Shown piece by piece: positions 9,340 to 19,200 of a DNA stretch of 64,000 nt. The stretch covers positions 1,178,001 through 1,242,000 of the forward strand of contig JAFFSR010000251.1 of assembly GCA_017163975.1 (NCBI GenBank), written 5' to 3'. Each line of letters starts with the position of its first letter. Positions within the stretch are counted from its first letter, which is position 1. Source of the stretch: Anastatus disparis (Eukaryota; Arthropoda; Insecta; Hymenoptera; Eupelmidae). The position numbers and the translations under genes are program-made. The notes under the pieces are model-generated. The model saw only the letters and a list, made by a program, of their open reading frames with translations. It had not been told where the DNA came from and made no database searches.

Positions 9340-10090
9340 AGGAAGACTGCAGATACTAAGCGATAACTAAGTATCCTAGAGTAACCTTAGGGAACATTGT
9401 GGATCCTAGGAAATCACTAAGCATCCTAGGGTAACCCTAAGGTAGACTGCGAATACTAAGCAATCACTAAGCATCCTAAGATAACGCTATGGTAGACTGT
9501 GGATCTCAAGCAATCACTTAGAATCTCAGGGTGACACTGAGGTAGATCCTAGGATATCTAGCTACCCTAGGGTAGATCATAGGGTACCTGTGGAGCGATT
9601 CAAGCAGTGATACATATGTATGTATCACGCTGTATGTATGCGCGCGCATACTTTTTATTCTCTTCCCCATACATATCGTCGCGATACATACATATGAATG
9701 CGCGCTTGAATCGCTCCACTGGCTACCCTAGGGTAGACCTTGGGATATCTGGATACCCTGGGGTTACCCTTGGGTATCCAGCTACCCTAGGGTACCCTGA
9801 GGTTTACCCATGGGTATCCAGCTACCCTAGGGTACCCTGGGGTTTACTCTTAGGTATCCAGCTACCCTAGGGTATCCTGGGGTTTACCTTAGGGTATCCA
9901 GATATCCCAAGGTCTACCCTAGGGTAGCCAGGTACCCTATGATCTACCCTAGGGTAGCTAGATATCCTAGGATCTACCCCAGGGTCACCCTGGGATGCTA
10001 AGTGATTGCTTGAGATCTACAGTCTACCCTAGGGTTACCTTAGGATGCTTAGTGATCGCTTAGGATCCGTAGTTTACCCTAGGGTTACCC
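9340..10090. repeat. CCCTAGGG-type degenerate minisatellite
   Basis: Apart from the 128-bp insertion at 9591-9718, the region is built of variants of the self-complementary word CTACCCTAGGGTA mixed with GGGTATCCAG and GGATCC/GGATATC words in ~30-40 bp periods. The words are palindromic, so both strands look alike. The apparent protein from this stretch (repeated GYP and LGYP) reflects the repeat, not a gene. Confidence 0.75.
9591..9718. mobile_element. 128-bp hairpin element with CTG target duplication
   Basis: Termini TGGAGCGATTCAAGC and GCTTGAATCGCTCCA are perfect inverted repeats. The interior holds further short palindromes (GATACATATGTATGTATC) and alternating purine-pyrimidine GCGCGC tracts. 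It is flanked by CTG at 9588-9590 and 9719-9721. The opposite arm of the surrounding palindrome reads continuously GGGTACCTGGCTACC at the equivalent place. That is the empty site and shows a 3-bp duplication. Confidence 0.8.
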
Positions 10091-10101
10091 TAAGATACTT
10101 A

Positions 10102-10765
10102 CTAGGAGAGGCCCAGACCTCCGGATCACGGATTTTGCTCAAACTTTGGGATAAGTTTCTAGGTGTCAAAATATGAAGAAAACCAGAATTTTGGACCCTA
10201 ACGCTTAAAATTTCCCTAGTTACAGGTAATTAAAGAAAATCACTGAAAAAGTTACTAGATTTCCAAACGCTTATAGCTCTTTAGCATTAACAGTTAGAAG
10301 CTTACAACCATTTTCGAATGAAAGCTGACCTCAAATCCTTTCGAAATAGTGCTTGTAGCATATCAAAATATTATTTTTTCCCAACGTTACAGCGTTATAA
10401 GATTTTGACGTGAATTTCCTTTTAAAAACATTAATTAATAATAAATGCTAAAATGTAGTACAATTTTTATAACACTGTAGCTATAGGAAAAAATAATATT
10501 TTGATATGCTGTAGGTGCTATTTCGAGAGGATTTGAGCTCAGCTTTCATTTAAAAACAATTACAAGTGTCTAGTTGTTAATGCTAAAGAACTATAGGCGT
10601 TTGAAAATCTAGTAACTTTTTCAGTGATTTTCTCTAATTGCCTATAACTAGGGAAATTTTGAGCGTTAGGGTCTAAAATTCTGGGTTTCTCCATATTTTG
10701 ACATCTAGAAACTTATCCCAAAGTTTGAGCAAAATCCGTGATCCGGAAGCCTGGGCCTCTCCTAG
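10102..10765. mobile_element. 664-bp hairpin MITE with TTA target duplication
   Basis: Left end CTAGGAGAGGCCCAGACCTC pairs with right end GGCCTCTCCTAG, and complementarity continues for roughly 270-300 bp per arm. Examples are GATTTTGCTCAAACTTTGGG at the left and its complement near 10721, and ATATCAAAATATTATTTTTTCC facing its complement near 10490. TTA stands on both sides (10099-10101 and 10766-10768). The sister palindrome arm has a single TTA at the matching position, so TTA is the target duplication. A 3-bp TWA target is the hallmark of PIF/Harbinger elements. The element has no transposase and would be a non-autonomous member. Confidence 0.85.
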
Positions 10766-11107
10766 TTAGTAATCATTTAGGATTCGCAGTCTACCTTAGG
10801 GTTACCCTAGGATGCTTAGTGATTTCCTAGGATCCACAATGTTCCCTAAGGTTACTCTAGGATACTTAGTTATCTCTTAGTATCTGCAGTCTTCCTTAGA
10901 GTTCACCTAAAGCACTAAGATCCTTGGGTATTTTTTTTTTTTTTTTTCAACATCTTGGTTTTCTTTTTCTTCTTTTTTAATTTAATTTTTGCCCAGTCGA
11001 ACTTTTTATAATATTTCAATTTTGCTCAGATGAACTTTTCAGTTGATTTTTCGTGATCTCCGGATTCTACTCTCCATAGAAAAAATCTAAAATTATTTTC
11101 CGAAATT

Positions 11108-11180
11108 TTCTCGGGGAATCGAACTCCGGTCCACTAGGGCGCGAGGCAAGAGCCTTAGCCCCTGCGCTACCGTCGCCCCT
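11108..11180 (-). mobile_element. tRNA-like SINE head, right end of palindrome
   Basis: Minus-strand copy of the head at 9049-9120, with GGGGCGACGGTAGCGCAGG and the same B-box-like GGAGTTCGATTCCCC. The two heads differ at only a few positions, which implies recent duplication or conversion between palindrome arms. Confidence 0.65.
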
Positions 11181-11378
11181 ATCTTGCTCTTCTATTATAA
11201 TACATGATGACAGTGAATTCAAAAATGCATCATTCGAACGCTCGGTCTTTCCTCGCACGCATGCACAACATTCACACTTGCAATGCATTATTACATTAAA
11301 CCTTAAGATACTAGTGAATTCAAAAAAAAATTTTAATTTATTCTTGTATCCACACTACTGTGAAAGCACTATAACACT

Positions 11379-12171
11379 CAATGTTCTAAAATCATCGAGC
11401 AGATCTTAAAATTCGGATTTTTTTTATTTGTTACTGTTATTTTTTCTTCAATTTTTCGAATTTCATCTGGAAAATCTTCTAGCATTTTTTTCTGCATCAA
11501 TCTTGAATTGTTCATTAATTTTATAATTCTGATTCATGGCAATGGTATCAGATATTATATTAATTTTTGCAATATGAACGGCAATTCATCGCGGGCTTTA
11601 GTTGAAAGAACTTCGATGATTCATTGATATTTGACCAAAATTTGTCTTTATCATCGTGACATAAATTGTTTTTTGCCATTCTAACCTCAAAATCGCAACT
11701 TCGTTGCTCTTTTTGACTCTCATGGCAAAAAATACAGTTCGCAACTGGTATGAAATGTACTATTTCAATCTTTCAATTGAACTCAAAAGGTAATTTAGTT
11801 ATGTACATTTCTAAACTTTTAAAAAAACTATTAAAACAGGCATTATTTAGGATACTTGTTACAGTCTCGGTAAAATCGACTTTACAAACTTTTGTTAAAA
11901 TTTCTAACGTAAGCACCAAATGATTTGGCGTATAACAATTAACTTTTCGGAATTACGTAATAACTCTTTAAATTCTTCTTTCTTTTAAAACTGTCTTATA
12001 ATTTCATTTTTGTTTTTTGCTCAATTCATTCAAACCAATCAAATTGAAATATGTAGCGTTAGAGTTGTTAAAATGTTGAAACTTTGAATTATAACTACTC
12101 CGCTCTCGACTTTGTTGATTCTGTAACGATCGTTTGCATTTTGATATTGTATTCTCGTTTCTCTTTCTGAC
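11379..12171 (-). pseudogene. Decayed minus-strand protein gene, possibly ZNFX1-like
   Basis: Reading down the minus strand, successive open blocks with balanced amino-acid composition are joined across stops and frameshifts. The first (about 12171-12010) contains FNLIGLNELSKKQ. The next (about 11985-11930) contains KKEEFKELLRNSEKLIVI. In another frame (about 11940-11780) come HLVLTLEILTKVCKVDF and MYITKLPFEF, then a stop. The same frame continues with VANCIFCHESQ and KDKFWSNINESSKFFQL. A last block (about 11500-11380) contains KMLEDFPDEIRKIEEK. There is no intact start and at least two stops or shifts, so it is not functional. The LTLEILTKVCKVDF...F..YI.KLP pattern recalls the N-terminal region of NFX1-type helicase-like proteins (ZNFX1); that is a recollection, not a search result. 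It abuts the palindrome. Confidence 0.45.
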
Positions 12172-13150
12172 GTGACCACTTATTGTAAATTAAGAAAATA
12201 ATATAGTTATTAAATAAACTATATTTATTTTATAAAACTTGTATAAAAATATGAATATAAATTTTTATGTTATAATTACTGGATATTTTTCACAGCTAAA
12301 AAAAATGATTATCAGTTTTAAACTTCTGTTAAATATTGAAATAATAAAAAATTTAATTCTGGACTATCATAAATTGAGTTTTTCATTATATACTATATCA
12401 AAAATTATGCTCATAAAATAATAATCAAAGTTTCTTTTTCATTACTATTTTTTTATTGACTAGAATTAAATTTATAATAAGTTTAATAAAATCTCAGCTA
12501 TAATGAATTTTTTAAAGATTAATCAAACGTTGAGATCTAAAAGTTCATTTAAAATTTTTGGGTGTTATCTAAATAAAAGTTTACTTTTTTTAATTTCTTT
12601 TTCAAGCCTAATAATTTGTCAAATAAAAAATTTGAAAACCAAATAAAATTTTGTATTTTTTAAATTTTAATCAATTTGGAACGAAAAGTGAAGTTGACTG
12701 TATAATCGAACAATATATAATCATATTTTTAAATCTTACGGTTGTCCAGTATCTCTTAAAGATTAGAAATCATCAACTTTATTAGCTTATCTCTCACTTC
12801 TCCAATCTGGAAATACAATACTTTCGGTATTTTCATTGGCCGCATCGCGTTTACGCCAATTTGAATCTGTTATTATTTCTGTAAAAATTGCAAATAACAA
12901 GAACGGAAATACTTTGTTAATTAACGATACAAAAATCCTGATATTTTTCTTATAGTTCGCAGAAATGATTTATCTTTATTACAATGTGCAAACATCATCT
13001 ATAAAAAGTTATATTTTTATTTAAAAGAAAGATTTTCAATTTTAAATTACTTATTTCTTTCTCCCTTATAATATATTTTATTCCTACCTTAACAATACTT
13101 GACACTTTATTGAATCGAAAAGCAGACTAAAAGTAAAATATTAATGACTT
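12172..13150. other. AT-rich non-coding stretch
   Basis: No gene supported; the 60-codon plus-strand frame at 12239-12421 is made of K, I, L and N and has no domain. A less AT-rich patch at 12730-12870 shows nothing recognisable. Confidence 0.45.
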
Positions 13151-13154
13151 CTAA

Positions 13155-13520
13155 AATTATGCGGGAGAAAAGTACTTTTCTCTCGCAAGATCAAAAAACT
13201 TATAAAATTGAATAAATATTTCATAAAAAAATTATTATACCATTTATCAAATAAACTAATAAAAATGATTAGAAAAGTGTCAAATTGGACTAAAAATCGA
13301 TAAATTATAAAATTCATAATATTTAGGTGTTAAAATTTCAATTTTTTTTCAATTTTGTCAGCTTTTTTTAAGTAAATAAGATTATTGTTAAAGGGTGAAT
13401 AAAAAACATTATGCAATTTAAGAGTAAAGTCTATATCTTCCTCGAAATTTACTCCCCTCGCTTCGCTCGCAAACTTCGCCCTCAGGAGAAATTTGCGACT
13501 TTACTCCCTATGTACTATTC
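13155..13520 (+). repeat. CTCGCTTCGCTC hairpin repeat, copy 1
   Basis: It shares with 61835-62165 a leading GCGGGAGAAAAGTACTT, a central AT-rich part with TTCAATTTTTTTTCAATT, and a 3' module. The module reads ATTATGCA..GAGTAAAGTC, then CCCCTCGCTTCGCTCGC, then CCCTCAGGAGAAATTTGCGA and CTTTACTCCCTA. The 3' module (13408-13516) is itself an imperfect palindrome, with GAGTAAAGTC facing GACTTTACTC. No coding potential. Confidence 0.7.
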
Positions 13521-13695
13521 TTATTGGTAAAGTTTAGCGTAGCCAAATATCACCATTCGCAAATAACGTAGTTTACAAACATATTTATTTTTATGAAATC
13601 GTTGAAAATATTCGAAGTTTTCGCGGTTAATTTAAAAATAGTCAACACTGTTGCTTAAATTATTTTTATTGAATTTCTGTTAAGGAAATGTAAAA

Positions 13696-13858
13696 TACCG
13701 ACATTACAGTTTTCCAAATATTTTATCCATCATTCAAAAATTTTAAGAATATCTCTGTGTTACAGCCTTTTATTTTTACTGATAAAAAGCCTAATATAGA
13801 GATATTTCAGAAATTTTTTGAATAAAGATTAAAAATTTAGAAAACTGCAATGTCGGTA
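13696..13858. mobile_element. ~160-bp hairpin MITE with TA ends
   Basis: TACCGACATTACAGTTTTCC at the left faces GAAAACTGCAATGTCGGTA at the right, and the pairing continues almost to the centre (AGAATATCTCTGTGTTACAG against its complement). Both ends are flanked by TA, which would fit a Tc1/mariner-type target duplication. A secondary hairpin (GGCTTTTTATCAGTAAAAAT region) forms the tip. Confidence 0.75.
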
Positions 13859-13861
13859 ACT

Positions 13862-15263
13862 ATGTATAAATCATATACCTTATTACATCCCCACGCCCAC
13901 GACTAAAAAATCATAAGACAAAATAATTTAAAAAAGCCACAATAATATTAAAACGAGCACCCACAACGACCCAAACAGTCATATTTTAATAAATTAATAA
14001 TTTATTTAATTATTCTATGTAAAATAGCATTCCCACAAGAGAATGATGAATATAAACCTAAAAATACAAAATATTACTAAGCGAAAGAGATATAACCAAG
14101 CATTGGACCGCCTCTTAAATAAAATCATAAAATAATAATTAAATATTAAAATAGTTTAATGAGAAAAATAATAAAAATTGGATTCCTGTCAAAATATGGT
14201 TATATAATTAACTTAAAAAAAATAGGATGTAAAAATTAGTAGAAAGGATAGAATAAAATATTAAAGTGAATTTAATTTTTATAATTTCTGCAAATTTTCG
14301 TTTTTATTTAGAGTGAAAATGGAAAATTAAAACTTACATTACTAAATGATCATTCCAATGATGATCAAATAATAACTGAATCAAACGTTTGAAACCTTAA
14401 TAATGGATTACCTGAAGTAAATTTTTCTACTTTAATGTACTACAGATACTACTTTACTAGAGGTAAATTTTCACCCATTCATAATTCTGTCTCATACAAA
14501 TTGATTATAAATTAAACAAAGATAAATCAATTTTGTTGAAACCAATTGATTAAAACAAATTATTTCACTTTAGTTTTATAAAAATCAATTCATGAATTTT
14601 TAATTCAGATTATATGCAATTATTGAGAGGAATTATATTTATTTTTAATAAAAATATTTGTATATAAGTTTTATTATTTTTTTTATTCATTTCATATAAA
14701 ATATTTCCATGAAAAATTGTTAATCTAAGTTATTATACCTATTAGTATGAAATAGTATTTTTTGTTAAAAAATATAAATAGATATAAAAAATATTTAAAA
14801 AAATATAAAACTGTGTTTATTCAATACATGTTGAAATAACTTAATATCTTAAAGGATAACATATAAATTACAGAATACATTTGCATACATTTACAATCAT
14901 CCATGCATAAACAGCTGTGTGTAATGTTTCACATGGTAAATGTAGCACTTCTTCAATGATTTCATCCAGCTAAAAAAATTATTTTTAAAGTAAATTATAT
15001 TAAATTAAAAAGCCTAGGAGATACTTCATTATACAACTAATAAAATTTATAAATATTAATGAACGTAGATGGTGGAACAATAATAACTTAAATATTTTAC
15101 AAACCTTTAAATTTTTTTGTTTTTCGCAAAGACTTGTGTATTATTAAACAAACATCATCTTCACTGCGATATAGATTGGGACGGATTTCACGTAGTTTAG
15201 CATTAACAGAAGCATTATCTCCAAGGTAACTAGAAAGTTTTAGTCATAATCTTTCTTTCTTTT
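13862..15263. other. AT-rich non-coding stretch
   Basis: Nothing recognisable. The composition is extremely AT-rich, especially 14010-14320 and 14580-14830. No reading frame reaches 60 codons. Confidence 0.5.
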
Positions 15264-15463
15264 GAGGTTGTCAGTGGCTCATTTGGTAGAGTGATGGATT
15301 CGTAATCTCGAGGTTCCGAGTTCGAATCCCGTTCTCAGCCGATTGATACAAACACCACTGTACGTTACATGTGCTTTGTTCATAAACACACTGATGACCT
15401 TCGTCGTTAATTAGCATCAATATGATAGCATAAATACAGTGACGTTAAAATTAAAAAAAAAAA
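15264..15463 (+). mobile_element. tRNA-derived SINE, copy 2
   Basis: Full-length: head with TCAGTGGCTCATTTGGTAGA, TTCGTAATCTCGAGG and GAGTTCGAATCCCG, then the body GATTGATACAAACACCACTG and TCGTTAATTAGCATC, ending GTGACGTTAAAATTAAAAAA. The loop-like TTCGTAA would place CGT at the anticodon, hinting at a tRNA-Thr-like ancestor. Confidence 0.87.
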
Positions 15464-15904
15464 CTTTTCTGTTTCGTTACAAGATATAGTTGATTTGTGT
15501 ATATAGCTATATTTTTTTTAAGCATCAAAAAGATGGAAGGTCAATGAACATTTTTTCAAAGTTTCATAAAAATCCATTCAGTTTAGAAAATGACATTGAA
15601 GACTGAGAAGCCTCCTTAAATGAGAAATTTCTGCCAAAAATGAGTTACCTAGCTACTGAGGGCGCCATCAGATCTCATGTATTATTATATCTATCAAATT
15701 TTTCATATGTGTAGATATACAAACAATGTTAAAGTGTTACCCAGGTTTTCGGATGAAAAATTTAACCCAGAAGAATCCTTCTATATATATGTGGCAACGC
15801 TGTGGCAAACCACGTGATAAACTAAATATCAGCGTGTTTGGAAACAAATATTTTTTATCAGCTGACCGGGAGCAGTTTTAAATATTTATTGTATTAATAA
15901 TACA
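15464..15904. other. Non-coding stretch
   Basis: A moderately GC-richer stretch (15600-15880) without an open frame longer than 60 codons. Words such as GAGGGCGCCATCAGATCTCA stand out but show no partner elsewhere in the window. It may be an unrecognised repeat fragment. Confidence 0.35.
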
Positions 15905-16245
15905 AAATGTTTGAATTTACATTTTTTTACCCTTGGCTTTTATTTTTACTTTTAAAAAATATTTTAAATAACAAAAAATTTTTTAATTTACATTTCTTTT
16001 TACCCCTGGTTTTATTATTTTTAAAAATATTTTGAATATTTAAAAATATTTTAAAGAACACACTAAACCTACATTTTTATTTTTTTTTATTTTTATTCCT
16101 ATTTTTATTATTTTTATAAATAAAAAAAAGGTTAAATTTGTTTTTCATTTTATTCTTTTTATTTCTATAAATAAAAAATATTTGAATTTACATTTTTTTT
16201 AGCCCTGGTTTTATTTTTTTAAATATTTTGAATAATACACGAAGC
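15905..16245 (+). repeat. Degenerate T-rich tandem repeat
   Basis: The phrase TTTGAATTTACATTTTTTTACCC.TGG.TTTTATTTTT recurs at about 15910, 15978 and 16187, with more worn versions between. TTTTAAATATTTTGAATAA-like spacers link them. It is a locally amplified AT-rich sequence with no coding potential. Confidence 0.5.
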
Positions 16246-19200
16246 CTGCTCTTTTCCGAGCGAATGTTTGAATTCATATTTATATTTTTTTCATTTTCAA
16301 GTTTTTGTTTATAATAAAAATAGTTTGATTTTTTTTAATTTTTCATCATTTGCCGCTTTTTTTGATATTTTATATTTTGTTGCAATTGAAGCGAATGATC
16401 TGACGTGGGTTATATTTCATTTTTGATTTGACACCACAGACAACTATTTAAACAATTTCCTAGACTTAACATTCCGTTTCAATAATACAGGTTACATTTT
16501 TTCATTTTTTGATTATATTATTAATTATTGCTATTATTAATTATTATTTTTAAATCCCTATTAATTAATGTATTTTTTTTTTATTTTTTTTACGTTATTT
16601 TTTTTTTTTTAAAAACGTGTAATTTCCTTATTTATACGACATTTTAAAATCTTACGTATACATTTGGCGTGCAAATAGACACGGCCTAATAGTTATTAAA
16701 AAGTATACGAAAAAAAGAAAAAAAATAGTACAAAAAAAGATTGAAAAAAAGGAAAAAAAAAATACTTAAGGATCATGAAAGTATATAACGATGTGGCTTT
16801 AATGGGCCAATTAAAAGCTGCGCTTTTAACATAGAGCTGTGCACGCTCTCCGTCAATTAAAGTGAAAATGTCTTGTGTGTGCGCTTCGGCATTATCGAAG
16901 AGCAAAAGAAAGAGAGAAAGAGAAAGAACCTCGCGCGATCCTCATTACTTTTACGCAATTGCACGAGCAAACTATTACGCACACGTTATATATATATATA
17001 TATAAATATAAACATATAAATGTATAAAGTACGGACGTTGTATCCGTGAACGTGAAAAACGGTCCAGCTTCAATCTTGTCGAATTAAACATTTGAATCTC
17101 GTGCGACTTCTTTAGGCCAATCCTTGGGACGATTAAAAAAAAAAACTTTATGCACATGTTATTATAAAATCAATACGCCCCGTTTTTTTTCTTTTAAAAA
17201 AAAATTAAAAAATTTCTCCTTAAAAAATCGTAAATTATGTGTTATCGATAATTGTCGATCAAGCAAAAGGAACAATGTCTTACTACTTATAAGATAGTAA
17301 GAATGAGTAAGAAAGAGATAGAGCGAGAGAGGGGTGTATTTAAATTGAATTTTGTGAATGGTTCACGTTTTAAATGAAGACCTCCGATATGAGGTAAGGT
17401 GAACTCTCGAAATTATAGCTTTTAAAGAATTATATGATTGCTTTGGGAATAGCGAATGATAATTCTGTTGTTCTTCTCCCTTTTTTTCAAACGTTCTTGC
17501 GGTTGCAAGAACGGATTCAAAAAAATTTTTTGCAATAAAATTTTACGAGGAGAAATGAAAAAGGTCGAAATAATCGAATTTTTAATGAATAAAAAAAAAT
17601 TTTTATTGCTAATTGTTTTTATATGAGGAAATATAGAATAATAAAACATTTTTCATTCATTAAATGCAGTTCGACAAATATTTTCACTTTTTGAATTCGA
17701 GCTAATACTCGATACAAAGTTACGTAATGACGTAATCGTAATTAATTACTATCAAATAATAATTAAAGAAATTATCATTATACACAGCTAATTTTATTGC
17801 GTAACAGCGATAAATATAATTTATCCTTCTACATTAATGTTTTTTTTTCTTTTACACACAATACACGAGACGAATAATACGTAAATCGACGAAAAAAAAA
17901 TGCATCATTATCTCAAGAGACAAGCGATCGCTTGCAATTGTGAAATTTAAAAAAAGAAAAAAAAATCGACTTTATACCCCACTTTGATTCGTCGTGGACA
18001 GTGAGCCATATATAACCTCTTTTCAACTACCTTAATCGTCTCCGTAATTCTGAACAAGGTAAAAGTGCAGCGGCTTTGTAATAAAAAAAAAAAATAAAGA
18101 AAGAAAAAAAAAACACATAAGGAGTCCCGCTAGCATCTTGCCAATTAGTGTTTCTTCCGACATTCGGTTGTTGCGCTTTACACACCAGGGTGGTTTTTGT
18201 GCGATTTCAAACTTATGCGCGGCAATTGCCGAAATACTCCGATGTACGTCACTATGTAAAAAAAAAAAGAGAAGTTAAAAAATAATACGCTTTCTTTTGG
18301 GCTTTTGGGCGATATATTATTGTGTGTCGATCGACAAGCTTCTCGGCGGAGGAAAAAAAATTTTAATTAGCAATAACAGTCTCGCCGAATGAATTGCATT
18401 TGGATTTTATAGTTTTGATATAAGTGATAAATTAGACGAGCTTCTGTTTGGTTTGAATGAAGGGCAAGAATAAAAAGAGAAAAATAAAAACTTGCGGAAT
18501 CGAAGATTTGAATGGCACGGCGAGATGCATATACATATACGTAAAAGTCAAATATTCGACGAAGAAAGTTTAAGATTTTTATTAATGTTTTTAAAATGCG
18601 TGACGCGTAAAGGCAGGCTATCGACAAGGAGAAAATTTCCATGTGCGTCAGAGGGCTAAAGAATTATTTTTATTGTACTACTATAAATATAAACATGAAC
18701 TTATTTTGCATCATGTGTATATTACGTAGCTCGTTTTTTTTTTCTTATAGGATCACGTACGTGTAGTTTATTGAATTACAATAATTGACTTTTTTAATAA
18801 TGATTTATCGATATAAATTTAATTTTAAGGGATCCACCTGAATAAATTTTTTTTAACAATATGTTTATTTCTTTTTTATGTAACGTCTGTTGGATTTTTG
18901 ATTTACGTCGATGTTAAACAGTTATAATTATTAAAATTTTTTGATACTACGTAAAGGATGGTTACACGGAGAAAAATATTCGAGTCAAAATTACAGTATA
19001 GCAATATTATCACAGTCTGCCATTATGACCAAAAATTACTATGGAAATGGTGAAATTTGCTAAAAATGTAACAAAGTTTCTTAATGTCAAGAAATATTTA
19101 TTTTTACAATCGTAAGGCTTTTGATAAATCTTCTCCCTTACTAAAAATGTACGCATCCATAAATATACCGCCTATCAATTCGAGTACTGGATGAGTTATT

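Larger units (their letters stand above)
9001..11220. mobile_element. Large foldback palindrome with tRNA-like ends
   Basis: The first ~450 bp (9011 to about 9460) return in reverse complement at about 10770-11220 with few mismatches. The pairing resumes deeper: GGCTACCCTAGGGTAGACC at 9720 is the complement of the segment ending near 9930, placing the centre near 9825. Removing two nested elements (9591-9718 in the left arm, 10102-10765 in the right) leaves arms of about 690 and 730 bp, so it was a nearly complete ~1.4-kb palindrome. No transposase is visible. Each outer end carries a tRNA-like head. Either a foldback transposon or an inverted duplication of a SINE-plus-minisatellite unit would explain it. 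Confidence 0.8.

Noticed and set aside
9607..9870. 87-codon frame rich in GYP/LGYP repeats, resembling a structural protein
   Set aside because: It is the translation of the CCCTAGGG minisatellite plus part of a nested hairpin element. The palindromic repeat explains the periodicity.
11067..11288. 73-codon minus-strand frame and its partner at 8958-9164 with near-identical protein ends
   Set aside because: The shared peptide is the translation of the tRNA-like heads in the two palindrome arms, not a protein family.
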